The notes: generated by a model from the sequence alone, not told the origin. 64,000 nucleotides of DNA from Ferrovum myxofaciens (GCF_000735045.1 NZ_JPOQ01000035.1:1-64000); one strand, 5' to 3'; shown: positions 36,601 to 45,869, counted from the first letter of the stretch. Program-made: numbers and translations.

Positions 36601-37779
36601 TTTTCTCCCACGCTGAACCTTCAGTGGCTCTGCGTAGGTGGAAAAAACCAACTGGCGGACTTGGGCCCGAATTCCCTGGTCATTCTGAGTTACACCCTGT
36701 TTCAGCAAGAAACGGAGATGATTGGAAGCCATCATTGGGCCACTTGCGTGCTGGATGAAGCCCAGGCCATCAAGAATCCAGGCACCAAGCGCTCACAGGC
36801 GGCCATGAAGATTCATGCGGATTTTCGTTTGTTGACCACGGGAACTCCCATCGAAAACCACCTCGGAGAATTATGGAATCTGTTTCGTTTCATCAATCCC
36901 GGCCTGTTGGGGTCCCTGGATACGTTTACGGAAAAGTTTTCCTACCCCATCGAACGCCATGGGGATGTGGAAGCACGGGAACAATTGCGCCGCCTGATTC
37001 AACCTTTCATCCTGAGGCGTACCAAGTCTCAGGTGTTGACTGAATTACCACAACGTACGGAAGTCACGCTACAACTGGAGGCCACCCCAGAGGAACAGGC
37101 CATGTACGAAGCAGTCCGTCTCGAAGCACTGGAGAACACAACCTTGCCGGGTGACGAACAGCCCAATCGAATCAAGGTATTAGCAGGAATTATGAAGTTG
37201 CGTCGGGCCTGTTGCCATGGTGCTCTAATTCTCCCTGCCCGACCCTGGATTTCCACCAAGATTACCGCACTCATGGAAATTCTGGAAGAGTTGAAGGAAA
37301 GTGGGCACCGGGCTCTGGTCTTCAGTCAGTTCGTGGATTATCTAACCCTGATTCGACAATCCCTAGAAGAACATCATATTACCTATCAGTATCTGGATGG
37401 ATCCACTCCCTCCGCTGAACGATCCAAACGTGTCAGATCCTTTCAGGAAGGAACGGATGATATCTTTCTCATCAGTCTCAAGGCCGGTGGGGTAGGGCTC
37501 AACCTCACCGCAGCGGATTATGTCATTCATATGGATCCCTGGTGGAATCCTGCGGTAGAGGATCAGGCTTCGGACCGCGCCCATCGCATGGGGCAGACTC
37601 GCCCCGTGACGGTTTATCGATTGATCATCAAGGATTCCATCGAAGAAAAGATCGTCGCACTGCATGAACGTAAACGCAACCTCGCAGATAGTCTGCTGGA
37701 GGGCGCTGGAGAAACCAGCACCCTCAGCACCGAGGAATTGATCGGTCTCCTGCAGGATCAACCGTGCAAGGGTTTATAG
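33628..37779 (+). CDS. SNF2-family helicase/ATPase with long N-terminal region
   Basis: A 1383-residue protein. The C-terminal about 480 residues are a complete Swi2/Snf2 ATPase: motif I ADDMGLGKT (about 948-957), motif II DEAQ (about 1042-1045), TTGTPIEN, LVFSQFVDYL, SLKAGGVGLNLTAAD and motif VI DRAHRMGQ (about 1316). No SWIM zinc finger is seen. The first about 900 residues show no family I recognise; they are leucine-rich and helical in the first half. TTG at 33628 is used as start, with AGGA eight bases upstream. The 3' end overlaps the convergent ettA gene by 22 bases. Such bacterial proteins are proposed to remodel nucleic-acid-protein complexes; some occur in defence loci, but nothing here indicates that. 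Confidence 0.85.
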   Translation: MNSTSSASAPFLDAPILEVSDPARCLLRLVSLSYLSLTRNQIHTLWEVFCQRSDLPVSDTTPLIEYLLEKNELILNQGRLACVPTLSEVILRMPEDETQILLALDTVRQVFKIADYRFGYFVRQFNEGVRDLRLALYARRFEDFSKLAQTLQSYFASEWRLRNPYLTLFDAPFSAQQFDSLPHEIALTIAATILALRTNRLEPCKGPLTWLREQARLAPEEQRQWFASVLCEPMILRGHLEESLTLVRGRPFPLAHCIEGLVLVLRGQTEPAIPLFEKVLKDCRKPQDLRKQGMSGLGGIAYVVSLISSGDPKALERASQHIALVIRNGTGMSSIYACLGQVAHATQSVQATLGEDRAEIGEKESLAQLFRALACWWVDGDGERIDTIRLTELARRAESHGYRWIAAEAWELLERMQMGSPALHATHLHQEMGSLTLVSAIRRQPLWERALGALERLGEELGETFIPVRQQRFYWTLHRHPDTGNLLLEAREQKRQIHGSWGASKAITFQRLINITQELESVTEQDKTVIAYLRNTLVDQKPHDKRFFVPQALRLLMGHPLIFWGHDLQKTVELVAGRFVLISGRDRHHWHLQLEPQIPMGEDLWIEQESSHRLRLYGLSDEEIRLRDILGEIGQQIPLPQEERVVALLKTLTPRFLVHGVPPVPANLSLTEASPCFYALLSPHPEGIRLALVVYPLGEARESFIPGAGHTICIEGESDAMLHGVKRALELERTRAQQIFEACLPWLVPADLPFTGTSRHPAAACEILTLLKAMGESTVYLRWPAGESLRIRGEAQLPQMALQINSQGDWLKVSGGVRVDAHTVLELKTLMAAAKHADCRFVALSDGQFIALSEGLLNRIRGLASLAQEEAGELQIHALSAPHLSELIEQENSAITDQRWIDLLSRHESLSQWEPQIPPTLQAELRDYQRSGFAWMVRHAEVGAGACLADDMGLGKTLQTLALLLYRAPLGAALVVAPTSVCGNWVQEAQRFSPTLNLQWLCVGGKNQLADLGPNSLVILSYTLFQQETEMIGSHHWATCVLDEAQAIKNPGTKRSQAAMKIHADFRLLTTGTPIENHLGELWNLFRFINPGLLGSLDTFTEKFSYPIERHGDVEAREQLRRLIQPFILRRTKSQVLTELPQRTEVTLQLEATPEEQAMYEAVRLEALENTTLPGDEQPNRIKVLAGIMKLRRACCHGALILPARPWISTKITALMEILEELKESGHRALVFSQFVDYLTLIRQSLEEHHITYQYLDGSTPSAERSKRVRSFQEGTDDIFLISLKAGGVGLNLTAADYVIHMDPWWNPAVEDQASDRAHRMGQTRPVTVYRLIIKDSIEEKIVALHERKRNLADSLLEGAGETSTLSTEELIGLLQDQPCKGL

Positions 37780-39425
37780 CGCAAGCGACGGGGCCGTGCC
37801 CCATCTTCCCCCAGACGTTTCTTTTTATCCGCTTCGTATTCCTGATAGTTGCCGGTAAAGAAGGTTACTTGCGAATCTCCCTCAAAGGCCAGGATATGGG
37901 TGGCAATTCGATCCAGAAACCAGCGATCATGGGAGATGACCAACACGGCTCCGGCAAATTCCAGCAGGGCATCTTCCAGGGCACGCAGGGTTTCCACATC
38001 GAGATCGTTGGAAGGTTCGTCCAGAAGCAGCACATTCCCCCCACGAATCAGGGTCTTAGCCAGGTGCAGGCGACCCCGTTCCCCTCCCGACAGATTCCCT
38101 ACAATCTTTTGCTGATCCGCTCCCTTGAAATTGAAACGTCCAATATAAGCACGAGACGGAGTTTCATACTTGCCCACAGTGAGCAGATCTGAACCTCCGG
38201 AAATGAATTCCCAGACGGTTTTGTCACTGTCCAGAGTTTCCCGTGACTGATCCACATAGGAAAGATTGACAGTAGAACCCAATTTGATCGTACCGGAGTC
38301 CGGGGTTTCCTGACCGACGATCATGCGGAAGAATGTGGATTTGCCGGCTCCATTGGGACCAATGATGCCAACGATGGCACCGGGCGGAATGGTCAGACTG
38401 ATGTTATCCAGAAGCAGACGGTCACCAAAGGATTTCGTGACTCCATCAAGTTCTATGACGGAATCTCCCAAACGTTCACCCACAGGAATAAAAATTTCCT
38501 GGGTCTCGTTACGCTTCTGATACTCCTGCGAATTCAGTTCTTCGAAGCGGGCCAGGCGGGCCTTGGATTTGGCCTGACGACCCTTGGGGTTCTGACGAAC
38601 CCATTCCAGTTCCTTGTGAATTGCTTTCTGACGGGCAGATTCCTGAGACTCTTCCTGCTTCAGACGGTCTTCTTTCTGACTAAGCCATGAACTGTAGTTA
38701 CCCTTCCAGGGAATACCGTGGCCACGATCCAGTTCCAAAATCCACTCGGCGGCATTGTCCAGAAAATACCGATCGTGGGTCACTGCCACCACGGTTCCTG
38801 GAAAACGCTGCAAAAACTGTTCCAGCCAATCGACGCTTTCTGCATCCAGATGGTTCGTGGGTTCATCCAGCAACAGCATGTCAGGTTTGGAGATCAGTAA
38901 CTGACACAGAGCCACACGACGTTTTTCCCCGCCAGACAGGTTGCCAATCAGGGCATCCCAGGGAGGAAGGCGCAGAGCATCGGCAGCAATGTCCATTTGT
39001 AACTCTGTACTATGCCCATCAGTTGCGCTAAGAATGGCTTCAAGACGAGCCTGCTCGGTAGCCAAATGATCGAAATCCGCGTCAGGCTCAGCATAAGCCG
39101 CATAGACAGCCTCCAGAGCTGCACGCGCTTCGATGATCGAACCCAGACCCTGTTCCACCGCCTGACGGACGGTGAGTTCGGGATCCAGTTGGGGTTCCTG
39201 GGGGAGATAACCGATTTTAAGCCCTGGTTGGGGCGTAGCCTCACCTTCGATATCCCGATCGATACCCGCCATGATTCTGAGAATTGTGGACTTTCCTGAA
39301 CCATTCAGTCCAAGCACCCCGATTTTTGCCCCCGGAAAAAAACTCAGAGAGATATCCTTGAGAATCTGCCGTTTTGGTGGGACAATCTTTCCCACTCGGT
39401 TCATGCTATAGACATACTGAGCCAT
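37758..39425 (-). CDS. ettA: Energy-dependent translational throttle protein EttA (ABC-F)
   Basis: A 555-residue ABC-F protein with two tandem ATPase domains and no membrane domain; it acts at the ribosomal E site and gates entry into elongation according to ATP/ADP ratio. Walker A sites LGLNGSGKST and IGPNGAGKST, signatures LSGGEKRR and LSGGERGR, and LLDEPTNHLDAES are visible. The start at ATG 39425 (MAQYVYSMNRV) gives the exact E. coli length; an upstream frame to 39554 has no support. The C-terminal RRLRYKPLHG is also family-like. The tail overlaps the convergent SNF2 gene by 22 bases, so both C-termini constrain the same DNA. Confidence 0.94.
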   Translation of the reverse strand: MAQYVYSMNRVGKIVPPKRQILKDISLSFFPGAKIGVLGLNGSGKSTILRIMAGIDRDIEGEATPQPGLKIGYLPQEPQLDPELTVRQAVEQGLGSIIEARAALEAVYAAYAEPDADFDHLATEQARLEAILSATDGHSTELQMDIAADALRLPPWDALIGNLSGGEKRRVALCQLLISKPDMLLLDEPTNHLDAESVDWLEQFLQRFPGTVVAVTHDRYFLDNAAEWILELDRGHGIPWKGNYSSWLSQKEDRLKQEESQESARQKAIHKELEWVRQNPKGRQAKSKARLARFEELNSQEYQKRNETQEIFIPVGERLGDSVIELDGVTKSFGDRLLLDNISLTIPPGAIVGIIGPNGAGKSTFFRMIVGQETPDSGTIKLGSTVNLSYVDQSRETLDSDKTVWEFISGGSDLLTVGKYETPSRAYIGRFNFKGADQQKIVGNLSGGERGRLHLAKTLIRGGNVLLLDEPSNDLDVETLRALEDALLEFAGAVLVISHDRWFLDRIATHILAFEGDSQVTFFTGNYQEYEADKKKRLGEDGARPRRLRYKPLHG

Positions 39426-39559
39426 GGATTTAAGGTACCCTTCAGAAAAGACTGACAGATTACCATAGACGGGATGTGCGGAACCATTTCTCGCGGTTAA
39501 ACTCCATACTGGCAAGTTACAATGATGAATGTACAAATTCGCAAGAGAGATCACTCAAC

Positions 39560-40189
39560 ATGACGCACAAAAAATATTTGACGCTCGCCCTTTGTTCCTT
39601 GACCTTGGCGCTGTCCTCTGGTTGTTCATCCCCCGGTTTGGGGGGCAGCGACTACACCAGCACAGAAGTGCGCGGGGAACAATCGGTTCGTCTGGGAACG
39701 GTGGAAAGCGTGCACAAGGTTCGCATCCAAAGCAATGATCCCGGCATTCTGGGTGCTTTGGGCGGTGGTGTGGCCGGAGCTGCGCTGGGAAGTACCGTTG
39801 GGGCGGGGAATGGCAATGCGGCAGCAACAATTTTAGGTGCACTGGCCGCCGGTGCAGCGGGCAATGCGGCTCAAAATGCCTTATCCACCGAAAACGGAGT
39901 GGAAATTACGATTCGACTAGACAGTGGTTATGTTATTGCCGTCACTCAAGGGGCTGATGAAGTTTTTCATGTGGGTGATCGAGTTCAGGTATTGGGAGGA
40001 GGAGGGGCCACCCGGGTGACCAAATTGGACCCCAATGCCAATCTGGGGCCTGCCGGAAAAAATTTGTCGACTCCCAGCGGTATGACACCAAGCAATGGAC
40101 AACAGATCCATTATTATTGTCCAGACAGCAACGCTTATTATCCCGCTGTCCCCAATTGCAAGTCTCCCTGGATGAAAGTGGTGCGCTGA
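39560..40189 (+). CDS. SlyB-like glycine-zipper outer-membrane lipoprotein with C-terminal Cys motif
   Basis: A 209-residue lipoprotein. The signal peptide ends at ALSSGC, giving lipidated Cys at about residue 22. The middle is a glycine-zipper segment (ILGALGGGVAGAALGSTVG and following), as in SlyB and rickettsial 17-kDa antigens. After a beta-rich part (VEITIRLDSGYVIAVTQ) the C-terminus reads YYCPDSNAYYPAVPNC, a cysteine-containing module seen at the end of various betaproteobacterial envelope proteins. The ATG at 39560 starts a typical signal peptide; an earlier ATG at 39476 does not. It is monocistronic, followed by a GC-rich hairpin. A role in outer-membrane integrity is assumed from the family. 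Confidence 0.78.
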   Translation: MTHKKYLTLALCSLTLALSSGCSSPGLGGSDYTSTEVRGEQSVRLGTVESVHKVRIQSNDPGILGALGGGVAGAALGSTVGAGNGNAAATILGALAAGAAGNAAQNALSTENGVEITIRLDSGYVIAVTQGADEVFHVGDRVQVLGGGGATRVTKLDPNANLGPAGKNLSTPSGMTPSNGQQIHYYCPDSNAYYPAVPNCKSPWMKVVR

Positions 40190-40221
40190 TTATCAATGTT
40201 CTTTAGAGACGGATCTTCTTG

Positions 40222-40241
40222 GCCCCATCCCTGGATGGGGC
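40222..40241 (+). terminator. GC-rich hairpin after the SlyB-like gene
   Basis: GCCCCATC pairs with GATGGGGC around a four-base loop. It lies 32 bases after the stop codon and is followed by TTCGTTACT, a weak T-tract, so termination is plausible but not certain. Confidence 0.5.
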
Positions 40242-40322
40242 TTCGTTACTCCGCTTAATTTAACATAATATACATTATACGCAATGTTTGTTTATGGGTT
40301 ACGCAAAACCATTTGTCATTGG

Positions 40323-40328
40323 TACAAT
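40323..40328 (+). promoter_or_regulatory. Possible -10 element for rfbBA
   Basis: TACAAT lies 39 bases before the rfbB ATG. No good -35 sequence is 16-18 bases upstream (TACGCA is the nearest). The upstream stretch 40255-40290 is very AT-rich and contains ATAAT/ATTAT symmetry. Weak support only. Confidence 0.3.
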
Positions 40329-40367
40329 TGATCCCCGTGTGCGAGAATCCCATAAAAAGGAGCCAAT

Positions 40368-41438
40368 ATGATTTTTGTAACAGGCGGTGCTGGTTTTATA
40401 GGTGCTAATTTCGTTTTGGACTGGTTGGATCTCCAAGATGAACCCGTGCTGACTCTCGACAAACTGACCTACGCCGGAAACCGGGATAACCTGGCCAGCC
40501 TCGATCAGGATCCGCGTCATACGCTGGTGGTGGGCGATATTGGAGATACGGCATTGGTCCGCGCTCTGTTAAAATTGCACCGTCCGCGCGCCATTCTCAA
40601 TTTCGCTGCCGAAAGTCATGTGGACCGCTCCATTTATGGTCCGGCAGACTTTATTCAAACCAATATCGTCGGCACCTTTCATCTGCTGGAATCGGTGCGT
40701 GCGTACTGGAATGAATTGGGGGGGAAAGAACGCGAAAATTTCCGTTTTCTGCATGTCTCCACCGATGAGGTCTATGGTTCACTGGCTCCCCAGGACCCTG
40801 CTTTTTCTGAATCCACTCCCTATGCGCCAAACAGCCCCTACTCCGCCTCCAAGGCCGCTTCCGATCATCTGGTGCGTGCCTGGCACCATACCTATGGATT
40901 GCCGGTTCTGACCACCAACTGTTCCAACAACTATGGACCCTACCAGTTCCCGGAAAAATTGATTCCTCTTATATTGCATCAAGCCCTGGCTGACAAACCT
41001 CTGCCGGTTTATGGGGATGGTCAAAACGTACGGGACTGGCTCCATGTCAGTGATCATGCCAGCGGCATTCGCCGAGTCCTCGAAGCCGGCCGTGTGGGAG
41101 AAACCTATAATATCGGTGGAAATAGCGAATTAGCTAATCTGACGGTGGTCGAAGCCCTCTGTGATGCGCTGGATCGACATCGCCCCACGGCACAGGGTTC
41201 CCGCCGTCGACTCATACAATTCGTCACAGACCGTCCGGGGCATGACCGGCGCTATGCCATTGATGCCAGAAAAATTAGCAAGGAATTGGATTGGCAGCCC
41301 GCGCATAGCTTTGCCTCCGGTTTGGAACAGACTGTACGCTGGTACCTGGATCATCAGGAGTGGAGCGAACGCGTGTTGTCCGGTGCCTATCGTTCCTGGC
41401 TGGAACAAAATTATGCGGAACGGAGGCAGGAAGCATGA
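40368..41438 (+). CDS. rfbB: dTDP-glucose 4,6-dehydratase
   Basis: A 356-residue NAD-dependent enzyme making dTDP-4-keto-6-deoxyglucose, the second step toward dTDP-L-rhamnose and other deoxysugars of surface polysaccharides. The Rossmann loop TGGAGFIG, the STDEVYGSL active-site segment and the YSASK catalytic Tyr-Lys pair are present, followed by [15 protein letters not shown]. The start ATG has GGAG six bases upstream. Its stop overlaps the rfbA start (ATGA). The partners rfbC and rfbD are not in the window. Confidence 0.95.
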   Translation: MIFVTGGAGFIGANFVLDWLDLQDEPVLTLDKLTYAGNRDNLASLDQDPRHTLVVGDIGDTALVRALLKLHRPRAILNFAAESHVDRSIYGPADFIQTNIVGTFHLLESVRAYWNELGGKERENFRFLHVSTDEVYGSLAPQDPAFSESTPYAPNSPYSASKAASDHLVRAWHHTYGLPVLTTNCSNNYGPYQFPEKLIPLILHQALADKPLPVYGDGQNVRDWLHVSDHASGIRRVLEAGRVGETYNIGGNSELANLTVVEALCDALDRHRPTAQGSRRRLIQFVTDRPGHDRRYAIDARKISKELDWQPAHSFASGLEQTVRWYLDHQEWSERVLSGAYRSWLEQNYAERRQEA

Positions 41439-42313
41439 GAAAAGGCATCATCCTGGCGGGAGGTTCAGGGACCCGCCTCTATCCCGCTACCCAGGTCATT
41501 TCCAAACAATTGCTGCCCGTGTACGACAAGCCCATGATTTATTATCCGCTGGGTACCCTGATGTTGGCAGAAATTCGTGACATCCTGATTATTTCTACCC
41601 CCCAAGATACCCCACGATTCCAACAATTACTGGGCGATGGCAACCACTGGGGAATAAATCTCGAATATGCCGTCCAACCGGAACCCGGTGGATTGGCACA
41701 GGCTTTTCTGATCGGGAAAAATTTTATCAAACATCAACCCAGTGCCCTGGTACTGGGAGACAATCTTTTCTACGGTCATGATTTCTCCATCAAACTCAGA
41801 CAAGCAGGCAACCATCTCGAAGGTGCCACGGTTTTTGTTTATCCCGTCAGTGATCCTGAACGTTATGGAGTGGCTGAATTTGACGAAACTGGTCGTGTCA
41901 TTGGACTGGAAGAAAAACCCCTTCAACCCCGTTCACGTTATGCCGTCACCGGTCTCTATTTCTATGACGCACAGGTTTGTGATCTGGCAAGTACCCTGGC
42001 CCCCTCGGCGCGTGGCGAATTGGAAATCACGGATCTCAATCGTCTTTACCTCGAACAGCAACGATTGCGCGTGGAAGTGCTGGGACGAGGATTTGCCTGG
42101 CTGGATACCGGGACCCACGATTCCCTTCTGGAGGCTGCCCAATATATCCAGACTGTGGAAAAACGACAGGGACTCAAGGTATCCTGCCCCGAAGAAATTG
42201 CCTATCGCCAAGGCTGGATCGATGCAGCCCAGTTGGAAAAACTGGCTCTTCCCTTGAGCAAAAATGGTTATGGCGTCTATTTGCGTCAGATCCTGAACGA
42301 ACGAGTTTTTTGA
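41435..42313 (+). CDS. rfbA: Glucose-1-phosphate thymidylyltransferase
   Basis: A 292-residue enzyme, the exact usual length, joining glucose-1-phosphate with dTTP to give dTDP-glucose. [14 protein letters not shown] is the nucleotide-binding signature; [30 protein letters not shown] and [11 protein letters not shown] are typical. The ATG at 41435 lies in the ATGA overlap with rfbB and has GGAGG about nine bases upstream. The stop is directly next to that of the convergent response-regulator gene, inside an inverted repeat. Confidence 0.95.
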   Translation: MRKGIILAGGSGTRLYPATQVISKQLLPVYDKPMIYYPLGTLMLAEIRDILIISTPQDTPRFQQLLGDGNHWGINLEYAVQPEPGGLAQAFLIGKNFIKHQPSALVLGDNLFYGHDFSIKLRQAGNHLEGATVFVYPVSDPERYGVAEFDETGRVIGLEEKPLQPRSRYAVTGLYFYDAQVCDLASTLAPSARGELEITDLNRLYLEQQRLRVEVLGRGFAWLDTGTHDSLLEAAQYIQTVEKRQGLKVSCPEEIAYRQGWIDAAQLEKLALPLSKNGYGVYLRQILNERVF

Positions 42314-42335
42314 TCATTCATGACGAATGATCAAA
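42309..42335. repeat. Inverted repeat spanning the two convergent stop codons
   Basis: TTTGATCATTC (42309-42319) and GAATGATCAAA (42325-42335) form an 11-bp perfect inverted repeat with a five-base loop. The left arm contains the rfbA stop and the response-regulator stop back to back. T-runs lie on the wrong side for a standard terminator on either strand, but a stem at a convergent junction may still stabilise both mRNA ends. Confidence 0.5.
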
Positions 42336-43018
42336 CTGTACCCCGTTCCTCGAATGGAGCGGATCAGTGTATCGGCAGGATTGTGTTGACGTAGTTTGCA
42401 GCGGATGCTCGAAATGGTGACGTCCACCGAACGATCCTCGGCATGCCAGGATCGTCCACAAACCACCTGGGCCAACGTGTTGCGCCCCACCACCCGATTA
42501 GCGTTTTCCAGCAGACAGAGCAGCATATCGTACTCACGGTTGGTGAAATGGATTTTTTTCCCCGAAGTGATCCATGTGACTTCCCGCTTTTGACGATCAA
42601 GACCAAAGCCGGAAAAATTTATTCCACTGTTCAGATGAAAGGAAGAAATATTCAGACGCTCCAATAAGCGCCGAATTCGTGCCATAAGTTCCCGCATGTC
42701 CACAGGCCTGACCAGATAATCATCGGCGCCCATTTCGATTCCCAGAATTCGATCCATGGGCGATGAATTGTCACTCAGAACGATAATTCCTATATCAGGA
42801 TAATGTTCGCGCATAAAACGAATGTATTCATATCCATTGCCATTGATTCCATGATCCTGATTGATGATCGCCAATTTAATGGGATGCCCGCGCAACAGTG
42901 ATTTTGCATCATCCACCTGAGCTACGCGCATGGTATGAAAGGAAGTATGAATAAAAAAGGATTCCAGGGCAATGGAGCGTCGGTAATCAGAATCAAGGAT
43001 CATGATAAGTGAATTCAT
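42314..43018 (-). CDS. OmpR-type response regulator with degenerate receiver domain
   Basis: A 234-residue protein. The C-terminal winged helix is normal for OmpR/PhoB: FTNREYDMLLCLLENANRVV, RSVDVTISSIRCKLRQ, IRSIRGTGYSL. The N-terminal receiver is unusual. Aligning around GYEYIRFMR, the phospho-acceptor Asp position is Asn53 (LAIINQDHG), with one extra residue in the loop, and the conserved Lys is Arg104 (YLVRPVD). One acidic pair residue set (D9, D11) and Ser82 remain. It is therefore probably not switched by ordinary aspartyl phosphorylation. No histidine kinase is adjacent. It is convergent with rfbA. Target genes are unknown. Confidence 0.8.
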   Translation of the reverse strand: MNSLIMILDSDYRRSIALESFFIHTSFHTMRVAQVDDAKSLLRGHPIKLAIINQDHGINGNGYEYIRFMREHYPDIGIIVLSDNSSPMDRILGIEMGADDYLVRPVDMRELMARIRRLLERLNISSFHLNSGINFSGFGLDRQKREVTWITSGKKIHFTNREYDMLLCLLENANRVVGRNTLAQVVCGRSWHAEDRSVDVTISSIRCKLRQHNPADTLIRSIRGTGYSLIIRHE

Positions 43019-43095
43019 GCCGGTCTCGTTTTTTCAAGTATGGGATAAAATACCTTGTTCTTATGTTTAAGGCAATTCTAATGGATAATTTTTTT

Positions 43096-43114
43096 CATGA
43101 CAACTCCGGTCATG
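43096..43114. promoter_or_regulatory. CATGAC-N7-GTCATG inverted repeat upstream of nadB
   Basis: Two 6-bp arms (43096-43101 and 43109-43114) are separated by seven bases, in the 165-bp gap between the divergent response regulator and nadB. It could be an operator for either gene; no protein can be assigned. Confidence 0.25.
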
Positions 43115-43183
43115 CACCAACTGCCAGATCCTCAGGGGATTCTGCTATGCTTGTCCTCCGTCTCACACATAGATTGATGGACC

Positions 43184-44770
43184 ATGATGGAAGACGTAAA
43201 ATCCTTTGAAGCAATTATCGTAGGCAGTGGCCTGGCTGGGGGTGTCACTGCCCTCGAGTTGGCAGATCGTGGACTCAGAGTTGCCCTCATTACCAAACGT
43301 TTCCTGGAAGATGGCGCCAGCCCCCGCGCTCAAGGAGGCATTGCTGCTGCATTGTCGAGTTTGGACAGCATCGATACCCACATGCAGGATACCCTGATTG
43401 CCGGTGCCGGACTGTGCGATACCGAAGCCACTCATTTCATTCTCGAGCGGGGTGAAATGGCCATTCACTGGCTGACACAGCGCGGGGTTCGCTTTACTCA
43501 GGAAAATGGTACGCTGCACCTCACCCGTGAAGGTGGACACAGCCAACGGCGGGTAGCCCACGTGGCCGATGCCACCGGTGCTGCCATTCAGAACACGCTG
43601 CATCCTCAACTGCGTCAACATCCGCGCATCCAGATATTTGAACAACATATGCTGGTCGATCTGATCACCAGCGAAAAACTTGGACTGCCGGGGCAACGGC
43701 GTTGTGTGGGTCTGTATGCGCTGGAAGAAACCACTGGTAAAGTGCATGCCTTCACTGCGCCTCACACCCTGCTGGCCACCGGCGGTGCAGGCAAGGTCTA
43801 TCTTTACACCACCAATCCGGATACGGCAACGGGAGATGGCATCGCCGCAGGATGGAGGGCGGGTTGTACTGTCGCCAACATGGAATTTATCCAGTTTCAC
43901 CCGACCTGTCTGTATCACCCCCATGCCAAGTCTTTCCTTATTTCAGAAGCCGTACGGGGAGAAGGCGGCATTTTGCGTCTGCCCAATGGGCATCGTTTCA
44001 TGCCTGAACACGATGACCGGGCAGAATTGGCTCCGCGCGATATCGTGGCACGCGCCATCGACTATGAAATGAAGCGTCTTGGTTTGGATTGCGTGTACCT
44101 GGATATTACCCATCTATCCTCTGAGTTCATTCGCACGCATTTCCCCACCATCCATGAAAAATGTCTGTCCCTGGGCATCGACATGACCACCCAACCCATT
44201 CCGGTGGTTCCAGCGGCGCACTATACCTGCGGGGGATTACGCACCGATCTGCAAGGACGTACCGATCTGGCCGGATTGTATGCTATTGGCGAAACGGCCT
44301 ATACAGGTTTGCATGGTGCCAACCGTTTGGCCAGCAATTCACTGCTGGAATGCGTGGTGATGGCCCGTGAAGCCAGTTCAGCCATTCTTTCCCAGCCACC
44401 CTTCGCACCTTTGACCTTCATCCCGCCTTGGGACAGTAGCCAGGTCACCGACCCTGATGAGGAAGTGGTTATTTCTCATAATTGGGAAGAATTACGCCGT
44501 TTCATGTGGGATTACGTCGGAATCGTGCGTACAGACAAACGGTTAGAGCGGGCGGCGCATCGTTTGAAACTATTGCATGAGGAAATTCTGGAGTTCTATA
44601 CTAATTTTCATGTCAGTCGAGACTTGCTCGAATTGCGCAATCTTGTGATGGTTTCCCAACTCATCGTCAACTCTGCACGCTTGCGCAAAGAAAGTCGAGG
44701 GCTTCACTACAGCCGGGATTATCCGCTGAGTTCCGCATCCTCTTGTCCCACTCTGCTCACTCCCTCCTGA
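43184..44770 (+). CDS. nadB: L-aspartate oxidase
   Basis: A 528-residue FAD enzyme that oxidises L-aspartate to iminoaspartate, the first step of de novo NAD synthesis. The FAD loop is IIVGSGLAGGVTALELA, then SPRAQGGIAAAL, HTLLATGGAGKVYLYTTNP, EFIQFHPTCLYHP, and HYTCGGLRTDLQGRTDLAGLYAIGE, all family hallmarks (the last split in reading: HYTCGGL and GLYAIGETAYTGLHGANRL). Length is normal. Two adjacent ATG codons (43184 and 43187) could serve as start. It converges on nadA with a seven-base gap, so the two enzymes that work together are encoded tail to tail. Confidence 0.95.
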   Translation: MMEDVKSFEAIIVGSGLAGGVTALELADRGLRVALITKRFLEDGASPRAQGGIAAALSSLDSIDTHMQDTLIAGAGLCDTEATHFILERGEMAIHWLTQRGVRFTQENGTLHLTREGGHSQRRVAHVADATGAAIQNTLHPQLRQHPRIQIFEQHMLVDLITSEKLGLPGQRRCVGLYALEETTGKVHAFTAPHTLLATGGAGKVYLYTTNPDTATGDGIAAGWRAGCTVANMEFIQFHPTCLYHPHAKSFLISEAVRGEGGILRLPNGHRFMPEHDDRAELAPRDIVARAIDYEMKRLGLDCVYLDITHLSSEFIRTHFPTIHEKCLSLGIDMTTQPIPVVPAAHYTCGGLRTDLQGRTDLAGLYAIGETAYTGLHGANRLASNSLLECVVMAREASSAILSQPPFAPLTFIPPWDSSQVTDPDEEVVISHNWEELRRFMWDYVGIVRTDKRLERAAHRLKLLHEEILEFYTNFHVSRDLLELRNLVMVSQLIVNSARLRKESRGLHYSRDYPLSSASSCPTLLTPS

Positions 44771-44777
44771 ATCTCCT

Positions 44778-45869
44778 TCAGGCAGCCCCCAAATGAGGTA
44801 CCAGTCCTGCCGTCCGTAGTGCATCGGCTCGAGTAAAGTCCAGCATCCTCTCGATGGGCAAACGAGCGCGATCGACAAGACCAGGATCGATCGTAACTTC
44901 AGGCGTACCCGCAAACAGAATGGCGCGCAGATTTTCCAATCCATTCATGGCCATCCAGGGACAATGGGCGCAACTCTTGCAGGTAGCGCCCGACCCGGCG
45001 GTGGGAGCTTCGATAAAGGTTTTATCCGGATAGGTTTGACGCAATTTATGGAACATGCCATTGTCCGTGGCGACGATGAAGGTTTCCACCATCGGGGTGC
45101 CTGCAGCTTCCAGAATACCCCGCGTGGAACCGACATAGTCTGCCAGTGCCAAAACGGCCCGGGGCGATTCAGGATGGACCAATACCCTGGCCCAAGGCAT
45201 TTTCATTTTCAAGTCCGCCAGTTCAGCGGCCTTGAACTCGTCGTGAACGATGCAGGAACCCTGCCAGGAAAGCAGATCAGCGCCCGTTTCCTGAGCCACA
45301 TAGTCCCCGAGGTGACGGTCTGGTGCCCACAGAATTTTTTCCCCCTGTTCATGCAAGTGGCGAACCACGGCTACCGCACAGCCCGATGTTACCACCCAGT
45401 CGGCACGCGCCTTGACCGCAGCACTGGTATTGGAATAGACCACTACGGTACGGTCGGGATGGGCATCGCAAAATGCATGGAAGGCGTCGCTGGGACAGCC
45501 CAGATCGAGAGAACATTCGGCTTCACGTTCGGGCATCAGTATGGTTTTTTCGGGTGACAAAATCTTGGCTGTTTCTCCCATGAAACGTACCCCGGCCACC
45601 ACCAGGGTCGTTGCTGAATGCTGCTTGCCAAACCGGGCCATTTCGAGAGAATCGGCTACCAGACCACCGGTTCCCTCGGCCAGATCCTGTAGATCGGGAT
45701 GAACATAGTAATGGGCTACCAATACAGCATTCCGCTGTCCCAGAAGATCTTCCAGTTCCTCCAGCAAAACCCGCCGCCGTTCCTGGGAAGGCTCTTCTGG
45801 GACACGAGCCCAAGCCGTAGCAAGGCCTTGTGGGTTTTCATAATCTATTTGAATATTACAGGCTGACAT
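44778..45869 (-). CDS. nadA: Quinolinate synthase
   Basis: A 363-residue 4Fe-4S enzyme condensing iminoaspartate with dihydroxyacetone phosphate to quinolinate. Candidate cluster ligands are Cys119 or Cys125 ([11 protein letters not shown]), Cys206 (GSCIVHD) and Cys297 in the [10 protein letters not shown] cluster. Other marks: [42 protein letters not shown]. The ATG start lies inside the 3' end of nadC (14-nt overlap), so nadC-nadA are one operon. Confidence 0.95.
   Translation of the reverse strand: MSACNIQIDYENPQGLATAWARVPEEPSQERRRVLLEELEDLLGQRNAVLVAHYYVHPDLQDLAEGTGGLVADSLEMARFGKQHSATTLVVAGVRFMGETAKILSPEKTILMPEREAECSLDLGCPSDAFHAFCDAHPDRTVVVYSNTSAAVKARADWVVTSGCAVAVVRHLHEQGEKILWAPDRHLGDYVAQETGADLLSWQGSCIVHDEFKAAELADLKMKMPWARVLVHPESPRAVLALADYVGSTRGILEAAGTPMVETFIVATDNGMFHKLRQTYPDKTFIEAPTAGSGATCKSCAHCPWMAMNGLENLRAILFAGTPEVTIDPGLVDRARLPIERMLDFTRADALRTAGLVPHLGAA

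Noticed and set aside
42309-42335. Intrinsic terminator
   Set aside because: T-runs are not downstream of the stem on either strand, so it is reported only as an inverted repeat.
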